Program-made: the position numbers and the translations under genes
Notes under the pieces: generated by a model
The model's input: the letters and a program-made list of their open reading frames with translations, nothing else
Told to the model about the DNA's origin: nothing
The model's database searches: none
Shown: positions 24,917-34,971 of the stretch, in pieces
How positions within the stretch are numbered: the first letter of the stretch is position 1
Layout: every line of letters starts with the position of its first letter
NCBI RefSeq assembly: GCF_012034175.1
Contig: NZ_JAATEJ010000029.1
Span: forward strand, 53,110 to 117,109
Source of the DNA: Actinacidiphila epipremni
GTDB lineage: Bacteria; Actinomycetota; Actinomycetes; Streptomycetales; Streptomycetaceae
Direction of reading: 5' to 3'
DNA: 64,000 nucleotides

Positions 24917-26473
24917 TCAACCGGCCGCGGGGCCGTAGCGGAACCAGTCGTAGTCGGCGTGGCCCGTGCCGCCCGCGGGCCCGGTCGCGTACGGGCCGAG
25001 GTAGACGCCGGTGAAGCCGCCGGCGACCTGGCTGCTCAGGAAGCGGCCGTCCACCGTGCCGACGTCGCGGCTGCCCTCGGGCGCCTGCGCGCACGAGAAG
25101 GTGTAGTCCTGCCCCCGGGCGCGCACCCCGAGCCGTACCGGCCCCGGCCGCAGCGGCAGTTCACCGCGTACGGTGTCGGTGCCCGCCCGGCGCTCGGTCA
25201 GCCGCACCACCGGGCCGCCGGCCGGGCCGGCCGTGACCAGCAGCGTGATGTGGTGCTCGGGGTTCTGCAGCACCGCGATGCCCGCGGCGTCGGCGGGGGA
25301 GCCGGGGGTGAAGTCCAGCGCGGTCTCGGCGGTGAAGTCGATGTGCTGCTGGCGGCGCCCGGCGAAGGCCGGCGTGCCGCGCTCGGCCAGGGTGCGCGGC
25401 AGCAGCCGCAGCCGCAGGTGGCCGGGTCGCTCGGTGAGGCTGTAGGTGTCGCTCGCCGGGCCGCGCAGCAGGTTCCACACCGCGGTGTCCAGCGTGCCGG
25501 CGTCGAAGTGGTCGACCGGCTCCGCGCCGGGCCACGGCTGCGCCGGCAGCGCCACCTCGACCCGCTCGGTGAGCCGCCCCTCGCCCGGGTTGAACACCGG
25601 CCAGCCCTCCTCCCACACCACCCGGGCCAGGAACGTCTCGCGGCCCAGGTTGGAGTGCGGCCCGCCGTACAGGCGCGAGGCCAGCATCAGCGCGTACCAG
25701 TCCCCGCCGGGCGTGCGCACCAGGTCCGCGTGCCCGGCGCCGGAGACCGGGTAGGAGCGCCCGAGGTGGCGGTGGGTCAGCACCGGGTTGCCCGGGTGGT
25801 TCTCGTACGGGCCGGTGACCTCGCGGCTGCGCGCGACGGTGACGGCGTGCTCGTGCGCGGTGCCGCCCTCGGCGAGCAGCAGCACGTACCAGCCGCCGAC
25901 CTTGTACAGATGCGGGCCCTCCGCCCAGCGCGCGTCGACCAGCGCGCCGCGGAAGAGCACCCGGTCGGGGCCGGTGAGCTTGCCCGCGGCGAGGTCCAGG
26001 CCGCGCATCCACACCTCGGTGCGGCCACCGGTGCCGGGCAGCTCACGGGTGCCCAGCAGATAGGCCGAGCCGTCGTCGTCGAAGAAGAGCGAGGGGTCAA
26101 AACCGGGCGCCTCGGGCAGCCACACCGGGTCGGACCAGTCGCCGGCCGGGTCGTCCGCCGACATCAGGAAGTTGCCGGCCGCGCCGAGCCCGTCGACCAG
26201 CGTGCACACCAGGTGGAAGCGGCCCGCGGCGTGCCGCAGCGTCGGGGCGTAGATGCCGCCGCTCGCCCGCACCCCGCCGAGGTCCAGCTGCCCCGCGCGG
26301 TCCACGGCGTGGCCGACGGGCCGCCAGTGGACGAGGTCGCGGCTGTGGTGCAGCGGGATCGCGGGGAAGTAGGCGAAGGACGAGCTGGCGAGGTAGTAGT
26401 CCTGCCCGACGCGGACCACCGACGGGTCGGGGAAGCAGCCGGGCAGGACGGGATTGGTCGCCGTGACGGTCAT
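24917..26473 (-). CDS. GH43 beta-xylosidase / alpha-arabinofuranosidase
   Basis: This 518-residue enzyme has no signal peptide and probably acts in the cytoplasm on xylo-oligosaccharides. The five-bladed GH43 propeller fills residues 1-310, with the general-base Asp in GCFPDPSVV, the pKa-modulating Asp in PGFDPSLFFDDDG and the acid Glu in WAEGPHLYK. The C-terminal 200 residues form the beta-sandwich (GH43 C2 type) of long beta-xylosidase members, ending HADYDWFRYG. AAGGAC precedes the ATG. Its promoter region is shared with a divergent LacI regulator and contains inverted GAAACTT repeats. It fits downstream of the secreted xylanase in xylan use. Confidence 0.93.
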   Translation of the reverse strand: MTVTATNPVLPGCFPDPSVVRVGQDYYLASSSFAYFPAIPLHHSRDLVHWRPVGHAVDRAGQLDLGGVRASGGIYAPTLRHAAGRFHLVCTLVDGLGAAGNFLMSADDPAGDWSDPVWLPEAPGFDPSLFFDDDGSAYLLGTRELPGTGGRTEVWMRGLDLAAGKLTGPDRVLFRGALVDARWAEGPHLYKVGGWYVLLLAEGGTAHEHAVTVARSREVTGPYENHPGNPVLTHRHLGRSYPVSGAGHADLVRTPGGDWYALMLASRLYGGPHSNLGRETFLARVVWEEGWPVFNPGEGRLTERVEVALPAQPWPGAEPVDHFDAGTLDTAVWNLLRGPASDTYSLTERPGHLRLRLLPRTLAERGTPAFAGRRQQHIDFTAETALDFTPGSPADAAGIAVLQNPEHHITLLVTAGPAGGPVVRLTERRAGTDTVRGELPLRPGPVRLGVRARGQDYTFSCAQAPEGSRDVGTVDGRFLSSQVAGGFTGVYLGPYATGPAGGTGHADYDWFRYGPAAG

Positions 26474-26520
26474 CGGTGCTGGGTGTCCTTCGTCGGTGGG
26501 ATGGTGCGGTCGTGACGCCC

Positions 26521-26560
26521 CGAAACATCGAAACTTGCGATAGGTTTTCGGAAGTTTCAG
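26521..26560. promoter_or_regulatory. LacI-type operator between GH43 and its regulator
   Basis: GAAACTT at 26530-26536 and its inverted copy AAGTTTC at 26552-26558 flank a 15-bp centre, and a further GAAACAT lies at 26522. The element overlaps the place expected for the GH43 promoter. CGAAACAT and AACTTGCG recur upstream of the xylanase at 3068-3111. Confidence 0.6.
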
Positions 26561-26665
26561 CGTGACGTTAGAAGCGACGCCCGGCGCCGTCAACCCTGTG
26601 GCCGCACGTACTGCCGCCCGCAGGCGTTGCCTATGCTGGGGAGCCCACTGCGACAGGAGGCACCG

Positions 26666-27772
26666 GTGGCGGAAGACAGCGCGGGCCGGGTCACGATCGC
26701 CGACATCGCCCGCGAGGCGGGGGTGTCCCTGCCCACCGTCTCCCGGGTGCTCAACGGGCGCAGCGACGTGGCCGCGGCCACCCGCCGCCGGGTGGAGGAC
26801 CTGCTGGCCGAGCACGGCTACCGGCGCCGCGCCGCCGGCAACGCGCATCGCGCCAACCTCGTCGACCTGGTCTTCAACGACCTCGACAGCCCCTGGGCGG
26901 TGGAGATCCTGCGCGGCGTGGAGAAGGTCGTGCACGCCGCGGGCGTCGGCGCGGTGGTCTCCGCGGTCCACCACCACGCCGCCTCGATGCAGCAGTGGCT
27001 GGTCGGGGTGCGCTCCCGCAACTCCGACGGCGCGATCCTGGTGACCTCGCAGCCCGCCCCGCAGCTCGACGCCGAACTGCGCCGGATCGGCATGCCGCTG
27101 GTGGTGATCGACCCGGCGGGCGTGCCGACCTTCGACATCCCGACCATCGGCGCCACCAACTGGGCCGGCGGTCGCAGCGCGGTGCTGCACCTGCTGGGCC
27201 TCGGGCACCGCAGGATCGGCATGATCACCGGACCGCCGGACCTGCTGTGCAGCCGGGCCCGGCTGGACGGCTACCGCGCCGCGCTGGAGTCCGCGGGCGT
27301 CGAGGTGGACGACGCGCTGATCCGCGAGGGCGACTTCTCGCACGAGTCGGGCTTCGCGCTCGGCACCGAGCTGCTGACCACCGGCCGGCCGCCGACCGCG
27401 GTCTTCGCCTCCAGCGACCAGATGGCGCTGGGCGTCTACGAGGCCGCCCGGCAGTGCGGGCTGCGGGTGCCCGACGACCTCAGCGTGGTGGGCTTCGACG
27501 ACCTGCCCCAGGCCCGCTGGTCACCGCCGCCGCTCACGACGGTGCGGCAGCCGCTCGCCGAGATGGGCGCGGCTGCCGCCGGCATGCTGCTCCAACTGGT
27601 CCAGGGCCGCACCCCGGACGTGCTGCGGGTGGAGCTGTCCACGAGCCTGGTGGTACGGGACAGCTCCACCGCGCCGCCTCAGGCCTCGTCGGGCCTCGGC
27701 TCGGACCGCGGTGCGCGGCCGGGCGGCTCGGGCTCGGCGGTGGGCAGGAACCGGCCCACGAACAGCGTGTAG
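26666..27772 (+). CDS. LacI-family transcriptional regulator
   Basis: This 368-residue regulator has the N-terminal helix-turn-helix TIADIAREAGVSLPTVSRVLNG with the hinge helix following, and a periplasmic-binding-like sensor domain ending FDDLPQARWSPPPLTTVRQP. The GTG at 26666 has AGGAGG five bases upstream and is preferred over a TTG at 26627. TATGCT at 26632-26637 is a likely -10 box. It is divergent from GH43 and should repress it until a xylose- or arabinose-derived sugar binds. The last 31 codons overlap the 3' end of the aquaporin gene on the other strand. Confidence 0.92.
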   Translation: MAEDSAGRVTIADIAREAGVSLPTVSRVLNGRSDVAAATRRRVEDLLAEHGYRRRAAGNAHRANLVDLVFNDLDSPWAVEILRGVEKVVHAAGVGAVVSAVHHHAASMQQWLVGVRSRNSDGAILVTSQPAPQLDAELRRIGMPLVVIDPAGVPTFDIPTIGATNWAGGRSAVLHLLGLGHRRIGMITGPPDLLCSRARLDGYRAALESAGVEVDDALIREGDFSHESGFALGTELLTTGRPPTAVFASSDQMALGVYEAARQCGLRVPDDLSVVGFDDLPQARWSPPPLTTVRQPLAEMGAAAAGMLLQLVQGRTPDVLRVELSTSLVVRDSSTAPPQASSGLGSDRGARPGGSGSAVGRNRPTNSV

Positions 27773-28536
27773 ATCAGGCCGCCCAGCAGGCCGCCGACCA
27801 GCGGCCCGACGATCGGCACCCACCAGTACAGATTGCCCCACTGATCTCGCCAGGCCGTTCCGTAACCGGTGATGTAGCTGGCCAGGCGCGGGCCGAAGTC
27901 ACGGGCCGGGTTGATCGCGTAGCCGGCGTCGGCGCCGTAGGCCATGCCGATCGCGACCACGATCAGGCCGATGATGAAGGCGCCGAGGTTGGCGCCCGGC
28001 GGGGTGTTGAGCACATCGGTGACCGCGAAGATCAGCAGCAGCAGGATCGCGGTGCCGATCACCTGGTCGCGGAAGGCGCCCCACTCGTGGATGCCGGGGG
28101 CCGTCGCGCCGTTGCCGGGCAGCGTGGAGAAGACGAACTGCGTCTTCATCGTGTGGCCGGGGTCGGCGTGGCCGAGGATCTCGGTGTAGTTCCACCGCAC
28201 GATCAGCGCGGCCACGAAGGCTCCCGCGGTCTGGGCGAGCGCGTAAGGCAGCACCTTCGCCCACGAGAAGCCCTTGAAGGCGGCCAGCGCGACGGTCACC
28301 GCCGGGTTGAGGTGGGCACCGCTGAGCCGGGCCGCGACGTAGACGCCGAAGGTCACGCCCAGCCCCCAGGCCCAGGCGATGGAGTCGTGGTCGCCCAGGC
28401 CGCCCTTGGGGTCGGTGAGGTCGCCGCCGGCGACCACCTGGGCGACCACGCCCACACCGATCAGGATCAGGATCATGGTGCCGGCGAACTCCGCGAAGAG
28501 CTCGCCGACCAGTCCGCCCCGTACACGTCTGGCCAT
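27679..28536 (-). CDS. MIP-family channel (aquaglyceroporin-like)
   Basis: This 285-residue membrane channel has six helices and the two half-helix NPA motifs GAHLNPAVT and GYAINPARDFGPR. The Asp after the second NPAR favours the glycerol-conducting GlpF branch over strict water channels. GGAGG precedes the ATG at 28536; an upstream in-frame ATG at 28617 is unlikely. No glycerol kinase or dehydrogenase is adjacent. The last 94 bp run antisense to the end of the LacI gene. Confidence 0.92.
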   Translation of the reverse strand: MARRVRGGLVGELFAEFAGTMILILIGVGVVAQVVAGGDLTDPKGGLGDHDSIAWAWGLGVTFGVYVAARLSGAHLNPAVTVALAAFKGFSWAKVLPYALAQTAGAFVAALIVRWNYTEILGHADPGHTMKTQFVFSTLPGNGATAPGIHEWGAFRDQVIGTAILLLLIFAVTDVLNTPPGANLGAFIIGLIVVAIGMAYGADAGYAINPARDFGPRLASYITGYGTAWRDQWGNLYWWVPIVGPLVGGLLGGLIYTLFVGRFLPTAEPEPPGRAPRSEPRPDEA

Positions 28537-28719
28537 ACCTACCGCCTCCCGCCGGCCCCGGGGGCCGGCTATGGCTCGCTTGCGTGTGCGCACCGCTCCG
28601 GTACGTGACGGATCCACCGAACCACGGCCGGATGGCCGCGGCGCGCCCGGTTAGCCCGTTCGGTAGATCAGGTGGACCCGGTCGGCCCCCTCGTCGTCAA
28701 CGCCACGGCAACGGGATAT

Positions 28720-28731
28720 CTTGATATCAAG
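28720..28731 (+). promoter_or_regulatory. perfect 12-bp palindrome upstream of icd
   Basis: CTTGATATCAAG is a perfect palindrome inside an unusually AT-rich island (28715-28740) about 40 bp before the isocitrate dehydrogenase start. It has the look of an operator for a homodimeric regulator. The regulator is not encoded nearby. Confidence 0.55.
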
Positions 28732-28769
28732 CAATATTCGCGATGCTGGATTCTGGAGCGGAGTAACCG

Positions 28770-30989
<2,220 letters not shown>

Positions 30990-31024
30990 TTCGCAAGGCG
31001 CGGACACCTGTCCGCAACACCTCC

Positions 31025-31061
31025 GTCACCCCGGCCGGTTTCGTCACCGAGCCGGGGTGAC
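31025..31061 (+). terminator. terminator of icd
   Basis: GTCACCCCGGC at 31025-31035 pairs perfectly over 11 bp with 31051-31061 and is followed by the T-rich GTTGTCTCTTTGTG. Confidence 0.8.
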
Positions 31062-31180
31062 GTTGTCTCTTTGTGTCATCCCTCCGATGATTTACTTCTT
31101 GACGCGGGGCCCGCCTGACGCTTGACTCACCCGCACCAAGGCCGCGTCGTGGCGGCCTGTTCAGGGGAGGCACCGCCGCA

Positions 31181-32269
31181 ATGAACGCGATATCGCGCCG
31201 TCTTGTCGTGGGAAGCGTAAGTGTCACGCTTGCGCTCACCGTGGCCGCCTGCGGCAAGGCAGGCGACGACAACAAGTCCGACTCGGGCAACGGCAGCAAG
31301 ACCATCGGCCTGCTGCTTCCGGACACCGTGACGGCCCGGTACGAAGCCTTCGACCGTCCGCTGATCACCAAGAAGATCCAGGAGCTGTGCGCGGACTGCA
31401 AGGTCGAGTACGACAACGCGGCCGGCGACCCGGCCAAGCAGGCCCAGCAGGTCAGCAGCATGGTCGCCAAGGGCGTCAAGGTGCTCATCCTCGACGCCCA
31501 GGACGCGGTCGGCATCAAGTCCTCGGTCCAGGCGGCGGTGGACAAGGGCATCAAGGTCGTGGCCTACGACCGGCTCGCCCAGGGCCCGGTCTCGGCGTAT
31601 GTCAGCTACGACAACACCAAGGTGGGCGTGCTCCAGGGCCAGGCGCTGCTCGACGCGATGGGCTCGGCCGCCACCCCCAGCTCCAAGATCGTCATGATCA
31701 ACGGCGACGACGCCGACCCGAACGCGGCCGAGTTCAAGGCCGGCGCGCACAGCGTGCTGGACGGCAAGGTGACCATCGCCTACGAGCAGTCGGGCCTGTG
31801 GAAGGACTCGGTCGCCGCGCAGAAGGTCACCGCGGCCATCACCTCGGTCGGCAAGAACAACATCAAGGCCGTCTACTCCGCCAACGACACGATGGCCGGC
31901 GGCATCATCACCGCCCTCAAGGGCGCCGGCATCAGCGTGCCGGTGACCGGCCAGGACGCCGACCTCGCCGCGATCCAGCGGATCCTGCTGGGCAGCCAGA
32001 CCTCCACGGTCTACAAGCCGGCCAAGCCCGAGGCGGAGACCACCGCGGAGATCGCCGTCGCGCTGCTCCAGGGCAAGGACATCAAGACCTTCGCGCCCAC
32101 CACCAAGGTCAGCGGCTCGAAGGACAACGTGCCCTCCAAGCTGCTGGACGCGGTGTCGATCACCAAGGCCAACATCAAGTCCACCGTGATCGCCGACGGC
32201 ACCTACACCGCCGCCCAGGTCTGCACGCCGGACGTCGCCGAGCAGTGCAAGGCCGCGGGCATCCAGTAA
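31181..32269 (+). CDS. xylF: xylose-type sugar ABC transporter substrate-binding lipoprotein, solitary
   Basis: This 362-residue protein binds a sugar outside the cell and would deliver it to a membrane permease. The signal ends in the lipobox LTVAAC, with Cys 25 as the lipid anchor. The mature part is a periplasmic-binding fold of the ribose/xylose (cluster B) family: TIGLLLPDTVTARYEAFDRP at the start, then DAQDAVGIKSSVQAAVDKG and the hinge NDTMAGGIITALKG. GGGGAGG precedes the ATG. A strong terminator follows at once and no ATPase or permease gene is present, so it is an orphan binding protein that must share transporter parts encoded elsewhere. D-xylose is the likely ligand. Confidence 0.88.
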   Translation: MNAISRRLVVGSVSVTLALTVAACGKAGDDNKSDSGNGSKTIGLLLPDTVTARYEAFDRPLITKKIQELCADCKVEYDNAAGDPAKQAQQVSSMVAKGVKVLILDAQDAVGIKSSVQAAVDKGIKVVAYDRLAQGPVSAYVSYDNTKVGVLQGQALLDAMGSAATPSSKIVMINGDDADPNAAEFKAGAHSVLDGKVTIAYEQSGLWKDSVAAQKVTAAITSVGKNNIKAVYSANDTMAGGIITALKGAGISVPVTGQDADLAAIQRILLGSQTSTVYKPAKPEAETTAEIAVALLQGKDIKTFAPTTKVSGSKDNVPSKLLDAVSITKANIKSTVIADGTYTAAQVCTPDVAEQCKAAGIQ

Positions 32270-32327
32270 GGCCCCCGGCGCGCCCTGCGACCGGGGACTC
32301 GGCAGGGCGCACCACCTGAAGGACCGG

Positions 32328-32371
32328 AGCGGGATTCACGCGGTAACGCGTGAATCCCGCTCTTCTTCTTG
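32328..32371 (+). terminator. strong terminator of the xylose-binding gene
   Basis: A perfect 15-bp stem (32328-32342 with 32347-32361), a GTAA loop and the tail CTTCTTCTT make a textbook factor-independent terminator. Confidence 0.92.
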
Positions 32372-32430
32372 ACGGCCGGGCACGGCCCCCTGACACTGCC
32401 TTACGGATCCGGGGAATCTCCTATCCGCAG

Positions 32431-32448
32431 ATTGAGAGCGTTTTCAAT
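32431..32448 (+). promoter_or_regulatory. LacI-like operator upstream of the beta-helix protein
   Basis: ATTGAGAGCGTTTTCAAT is an 18-bp imperfect palindrome centred on CG, the style of LacI-family sites. It differs from both the GAAACTT and the CebR-type boxes in this window. It lies about 120 bp before the start at 32572. Confidence 0.45.
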
Positions 32449-32571
32449 CGGCGAATCCAAGGGCTATGGTCCGTCCCCGGTCAGGAATTGTGTAGTGCCA
32501 TGCGCGAACCAACCCCCACATCCGCGCTCACCTGGCGTTCACTTCACGAAGCCAGGGAAAGGACTCCACTG

Positions 32572-34833
32572 ATGCGCGCCACCTTCCCCCCAGGCCGGAC
32601 CAGGCCCCGGCCGCGCCGCACCTACCGGCGCCCGCTCGCCCTCGTCGCCACCCTCGCCCTCGCCCTCGCCGGGCTGCTGGGCCTGGTCGGCACCTCGGGC
32701 AGCGCCTCCGCGGCCTCCGACTACACCCAGAGTGTGTCGGAACCCACCGCCACGCAGGCGAAGTTCACCTTCACGCCGACCACGCCGGCGAGCTATGTGA
32801 TCATCCACTACCAGGCGGGCACCGCCGGGCAGCAGAACGTCCAGATGGCCGCCTCGGGCAGCAGCTGGACGTACACCGTCTCCCCGGTGTCGGCCGGCAC
32901 GGTGATCAGCTACTCGTTCACCTACACCAAGAACGGCCCGCAGTACGACACCCCGCAGTTCACGTACACCCAGGGCAGCGGCGGCACGACCAGCTCCGGT
33001 ACCAGCTCCGGGACCTCGACGGGCACGTCCACCGGCACCAGCACCGGCACCTCGACCGGCACCTCGACGGGCACGAGCACGGGCACGTCGACCGGCACCA
33101 GCTCCGGGACGACCAGCGGCAGCACCGGCGGCACGACCCCGCCCGGCAACTGCCCGACGCAGTCGGACACGCCGAACTTCGGCCCCAACGTGCACATCTT
33201 CGACCCGTCCATGGGCAACGCCGCCATCCAGGCGCAGCTGGACGCGCAGTTCAACCAGATGAAGGACACCAACACCGCGCAGTTCAGCGAGAACCGCGTC
33301 GCCGACCTGTTCAAGCCCGGCACGTACAACGTCGAGGACAACGTCGGCTTCTACACCTCGGTCGCGGGCCTGGGCCAGAGCCCGGACCAGGTCACCATCA
33401 ACGGTGACGTCACCGTCGACGCGTTCAACGCCTCCGACGCCGGCAACGCCACGCAGAACTTCTGGCGCAGCGCCGAGAACCTGGCGATCAACCCCTCCAG
33501 CGGCACCGACCGCTGGGCGGTCGCGCAGGCCGCGCCCTTCCGCCGGATCGACGTGCACGGCAACCTCGCGCTCTACCCGGCGAGCTACGGCTACGCCAGC
33601 GGCGGCTACATCGCCGACAGCAAGATCAGCGGGCAGACCGCGTCGATCTCCCAGCAGCAGTGGTACACCCGCGACAGCAACCTCGGCAGCTGGTCGGGCG
33701 GCGTGTGGAACATGGTCTTCTCCGGTGTGACCGGGGCCCCGGCCAACACCTTCCCCAACCCGCCGGAGACCACGCTGGGCACCACCCCGGTCTCCCGTGA
33801 CGTGCCCTACCTCTACCTCGACGGCAGCGGCAAGTACCGCGTCTTCCTGCCGTCGCTGCGCACCAACGCCTCCGGCCCGAGCTGGGCCAACGGCAACACC
33901 CCCGGCAGCTCGCTGCCGATGAGCCAGTTCTACGTCGTCAAGGCCGGCGACACCGCCGCGACCATCAACAACGCCCTGGCCAGCGGCTGCAACCTGTTCG
34001 TCACCCCGGGCGTCTACCACCTCAGCCAGACGCTGAACGTGACCAAGCCCGACACCGTCGTCCTCGGCATCGGCTACCCGACGTTCGTGCCCGACAACGG
34101 CGTCAACGCCATGCAGGTCGCCGACGTCGACGGAGTGCGCCTGAAGGGCCTGCTGTTCGACGCGGGCACCGCCAACTCGCAGGCGCTGCTGACGATCGGC
34201 CCGGCCAACTCCAGCGCGGCCCACGCGAGCGACCCGACCAGCATCCAGGACGTCTTCTTCCGGATCGGCGGCGAGCGGGCCGGCAAGGCCACCAACTCCC
34301 TGGTCGTCAACAGCGACAACACGCTCATCGACCACATCTGGGCCTGGCGCGCCGACCACGGCAACGGCGGCACCGTCGGCTGGACCACCAACACCGCCGA
34401 CACCGGCCTGACCGTCAACGGCGACAACGTGCTGGCCACCGGCCTGTTCGTCGAGCACTACCAGAAGTACGAAGTCGTCTGGAACGGCAACGGGGGCCGC
34501 ACGATCTTCTTCCAGAACGAGAACCCGTACGACCCGCCGAACCAGGCCGCATGGAAGAACCCGGCCGGGCAGAACGGCTATGCCGCCTACAAGGTCGGCG
34601 ACGCCGTCACCACCCACGAGGCGTGGGGGCTGGGCAGCTACTGCTACTTCAACGTCAACCCGGCGGTCAACAACTACCACGCCTTCGAGGTACCCAACCG
34701 CTCCGGCGTGAAGTTCCACTCGGCGCTGACCGTCTCGCTCGGCGGCGTCGGCACCATCACCCACGTCATCAACGACACCGGCGCGGTCACCGCGTCCAAC
34801 ACCACCCCGAGCAACGTCGTCAACTTCCCCTGA
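32572..34833 (+). CDS. secreted right-handed beta-helix protein with CBM56-like domain
   Basis: This 753-residue secreted protein has a long Arg-rich signal peptide ending GSASAAS. Next is a domain of about 90 residues (SDYTQSVSEPTATQAKFTF to QFTYTQ) that resembles CBM56, a beta-1,3-glucan-binding module. A Thr/Ser/Gly linker of repeated TSTG units and a 560-residue beta-helix follow (NAAIQAQLDAQFNQM, then VDGVRLKGLLFDAG and NTLIDHIWAWRADHG). Such proteins are often misnamed adenylyl cyclase in databases. Architecture suggests a glucan-active enzyme, perhaps related to GH55, but I cannot identify catalytic residues. It has its own operator-like site and a terminator. Confidence 0.75.
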   Translation: MRATFPPGRTRPRPRRTYRRPLALVATLALALAGLLGLVGTSGSASAASDYTQSVSEPTATQAKFTFTPTTPASYVIIHYQAGTAGQQNVQMAASGSSWTYTVSPVSAGTVISYSFTYTKNGPQYDTPQFTYTQGSGGTTSSGTSSGTSTGTSTGTSTGTSTGTSTGTSTGTSTGTSSGTTSGSTGGTTPPGNCPTQSDTPNFGPNVHIFDPSMGNAAIQAQLDAQFNQMKDTNTAQFSENRVADLFKPGTYNVEDNVGFYTSVAGLGQSPDQVTINGDVTVDAFNASDAGNATQNFWRSAENLAINPSSGTDRWAVAQAAPFRRIDVHGNLALYPASYGYASGGYIADSKISGQTASISQQQWYTRDSNLGSWSGGVWNMVFSGVTGAPANTFPNPPETTLGTTPVSRDVPYLYLDGSGKYRVFLPSLRTNASGPSWANGNTPGSSLPMSQFYVVKAGDTAATINNALASGCNLFVTPGVYHLSQTLNVTKPDTVVLGIGYPTFVPDNGVNAMQVADVDGVRLKGLLFDAGTANSQALLTIGPANSSAAHASDPTSIQDVFFRIGGERAGKATNSLVVNSDNTLIDHIWAWRADHGNGGTVGWTTNTADTGLTVNGDNVLATGLFVEHYQKYEVVWNGNGGRTIFFQNENPYDPPNQAAWKNPAGQNGYAAYKVGDAVTTHEAWGLGSYCYFNVNPAVNNYHAFEVPNRSGVKFHSALTVSLGGVGTITHVINDTGAVTASNTTPSNVVNFP

Positions 34834-34849
34834 CCGGCGGCTCACCCCT

Positions 34850-34889
34850 GCCGTGCCGGGCCCTCGCGACCGCGGGGGCCCGGCACGGC
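34850..34889 (+). terminator. 14-bp stem terminator
   Basis: GCCGTGCCGGGCCC at 34850-34863 pairs perfectly with 34876-34889, just after the beta-helix gene. Confidence 0.8.
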
Positions 34890-34955
34890 CCGCCCCTCGC
34901 CACCGGCCGGGCAACCGGCCCCGACCGCACCGGTGACGCGGCCGGCCGGCGGGCC

Positions 34956-34971
34956 GATAATGCCCACCATG
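34956..34971 (+). promoter_or_regulatory. candidate leaderless promoter of the LytS-type kinase
   Basis: GATAAT at 34956-34961 is a strong -10 box and ends seven bases before the ATG at 34969, with no ribosome site between. A leaderless transcript is likely. Confidence 0.5.

Noticed and set aside
32997..33125. Repeats in the beta-helix gene and in the CBM2 gene as possible CRISPR or minisatellite
   Set aside because: They are in-frame TSTG and PPTT linker codes inside secreted proteins, without spacers.
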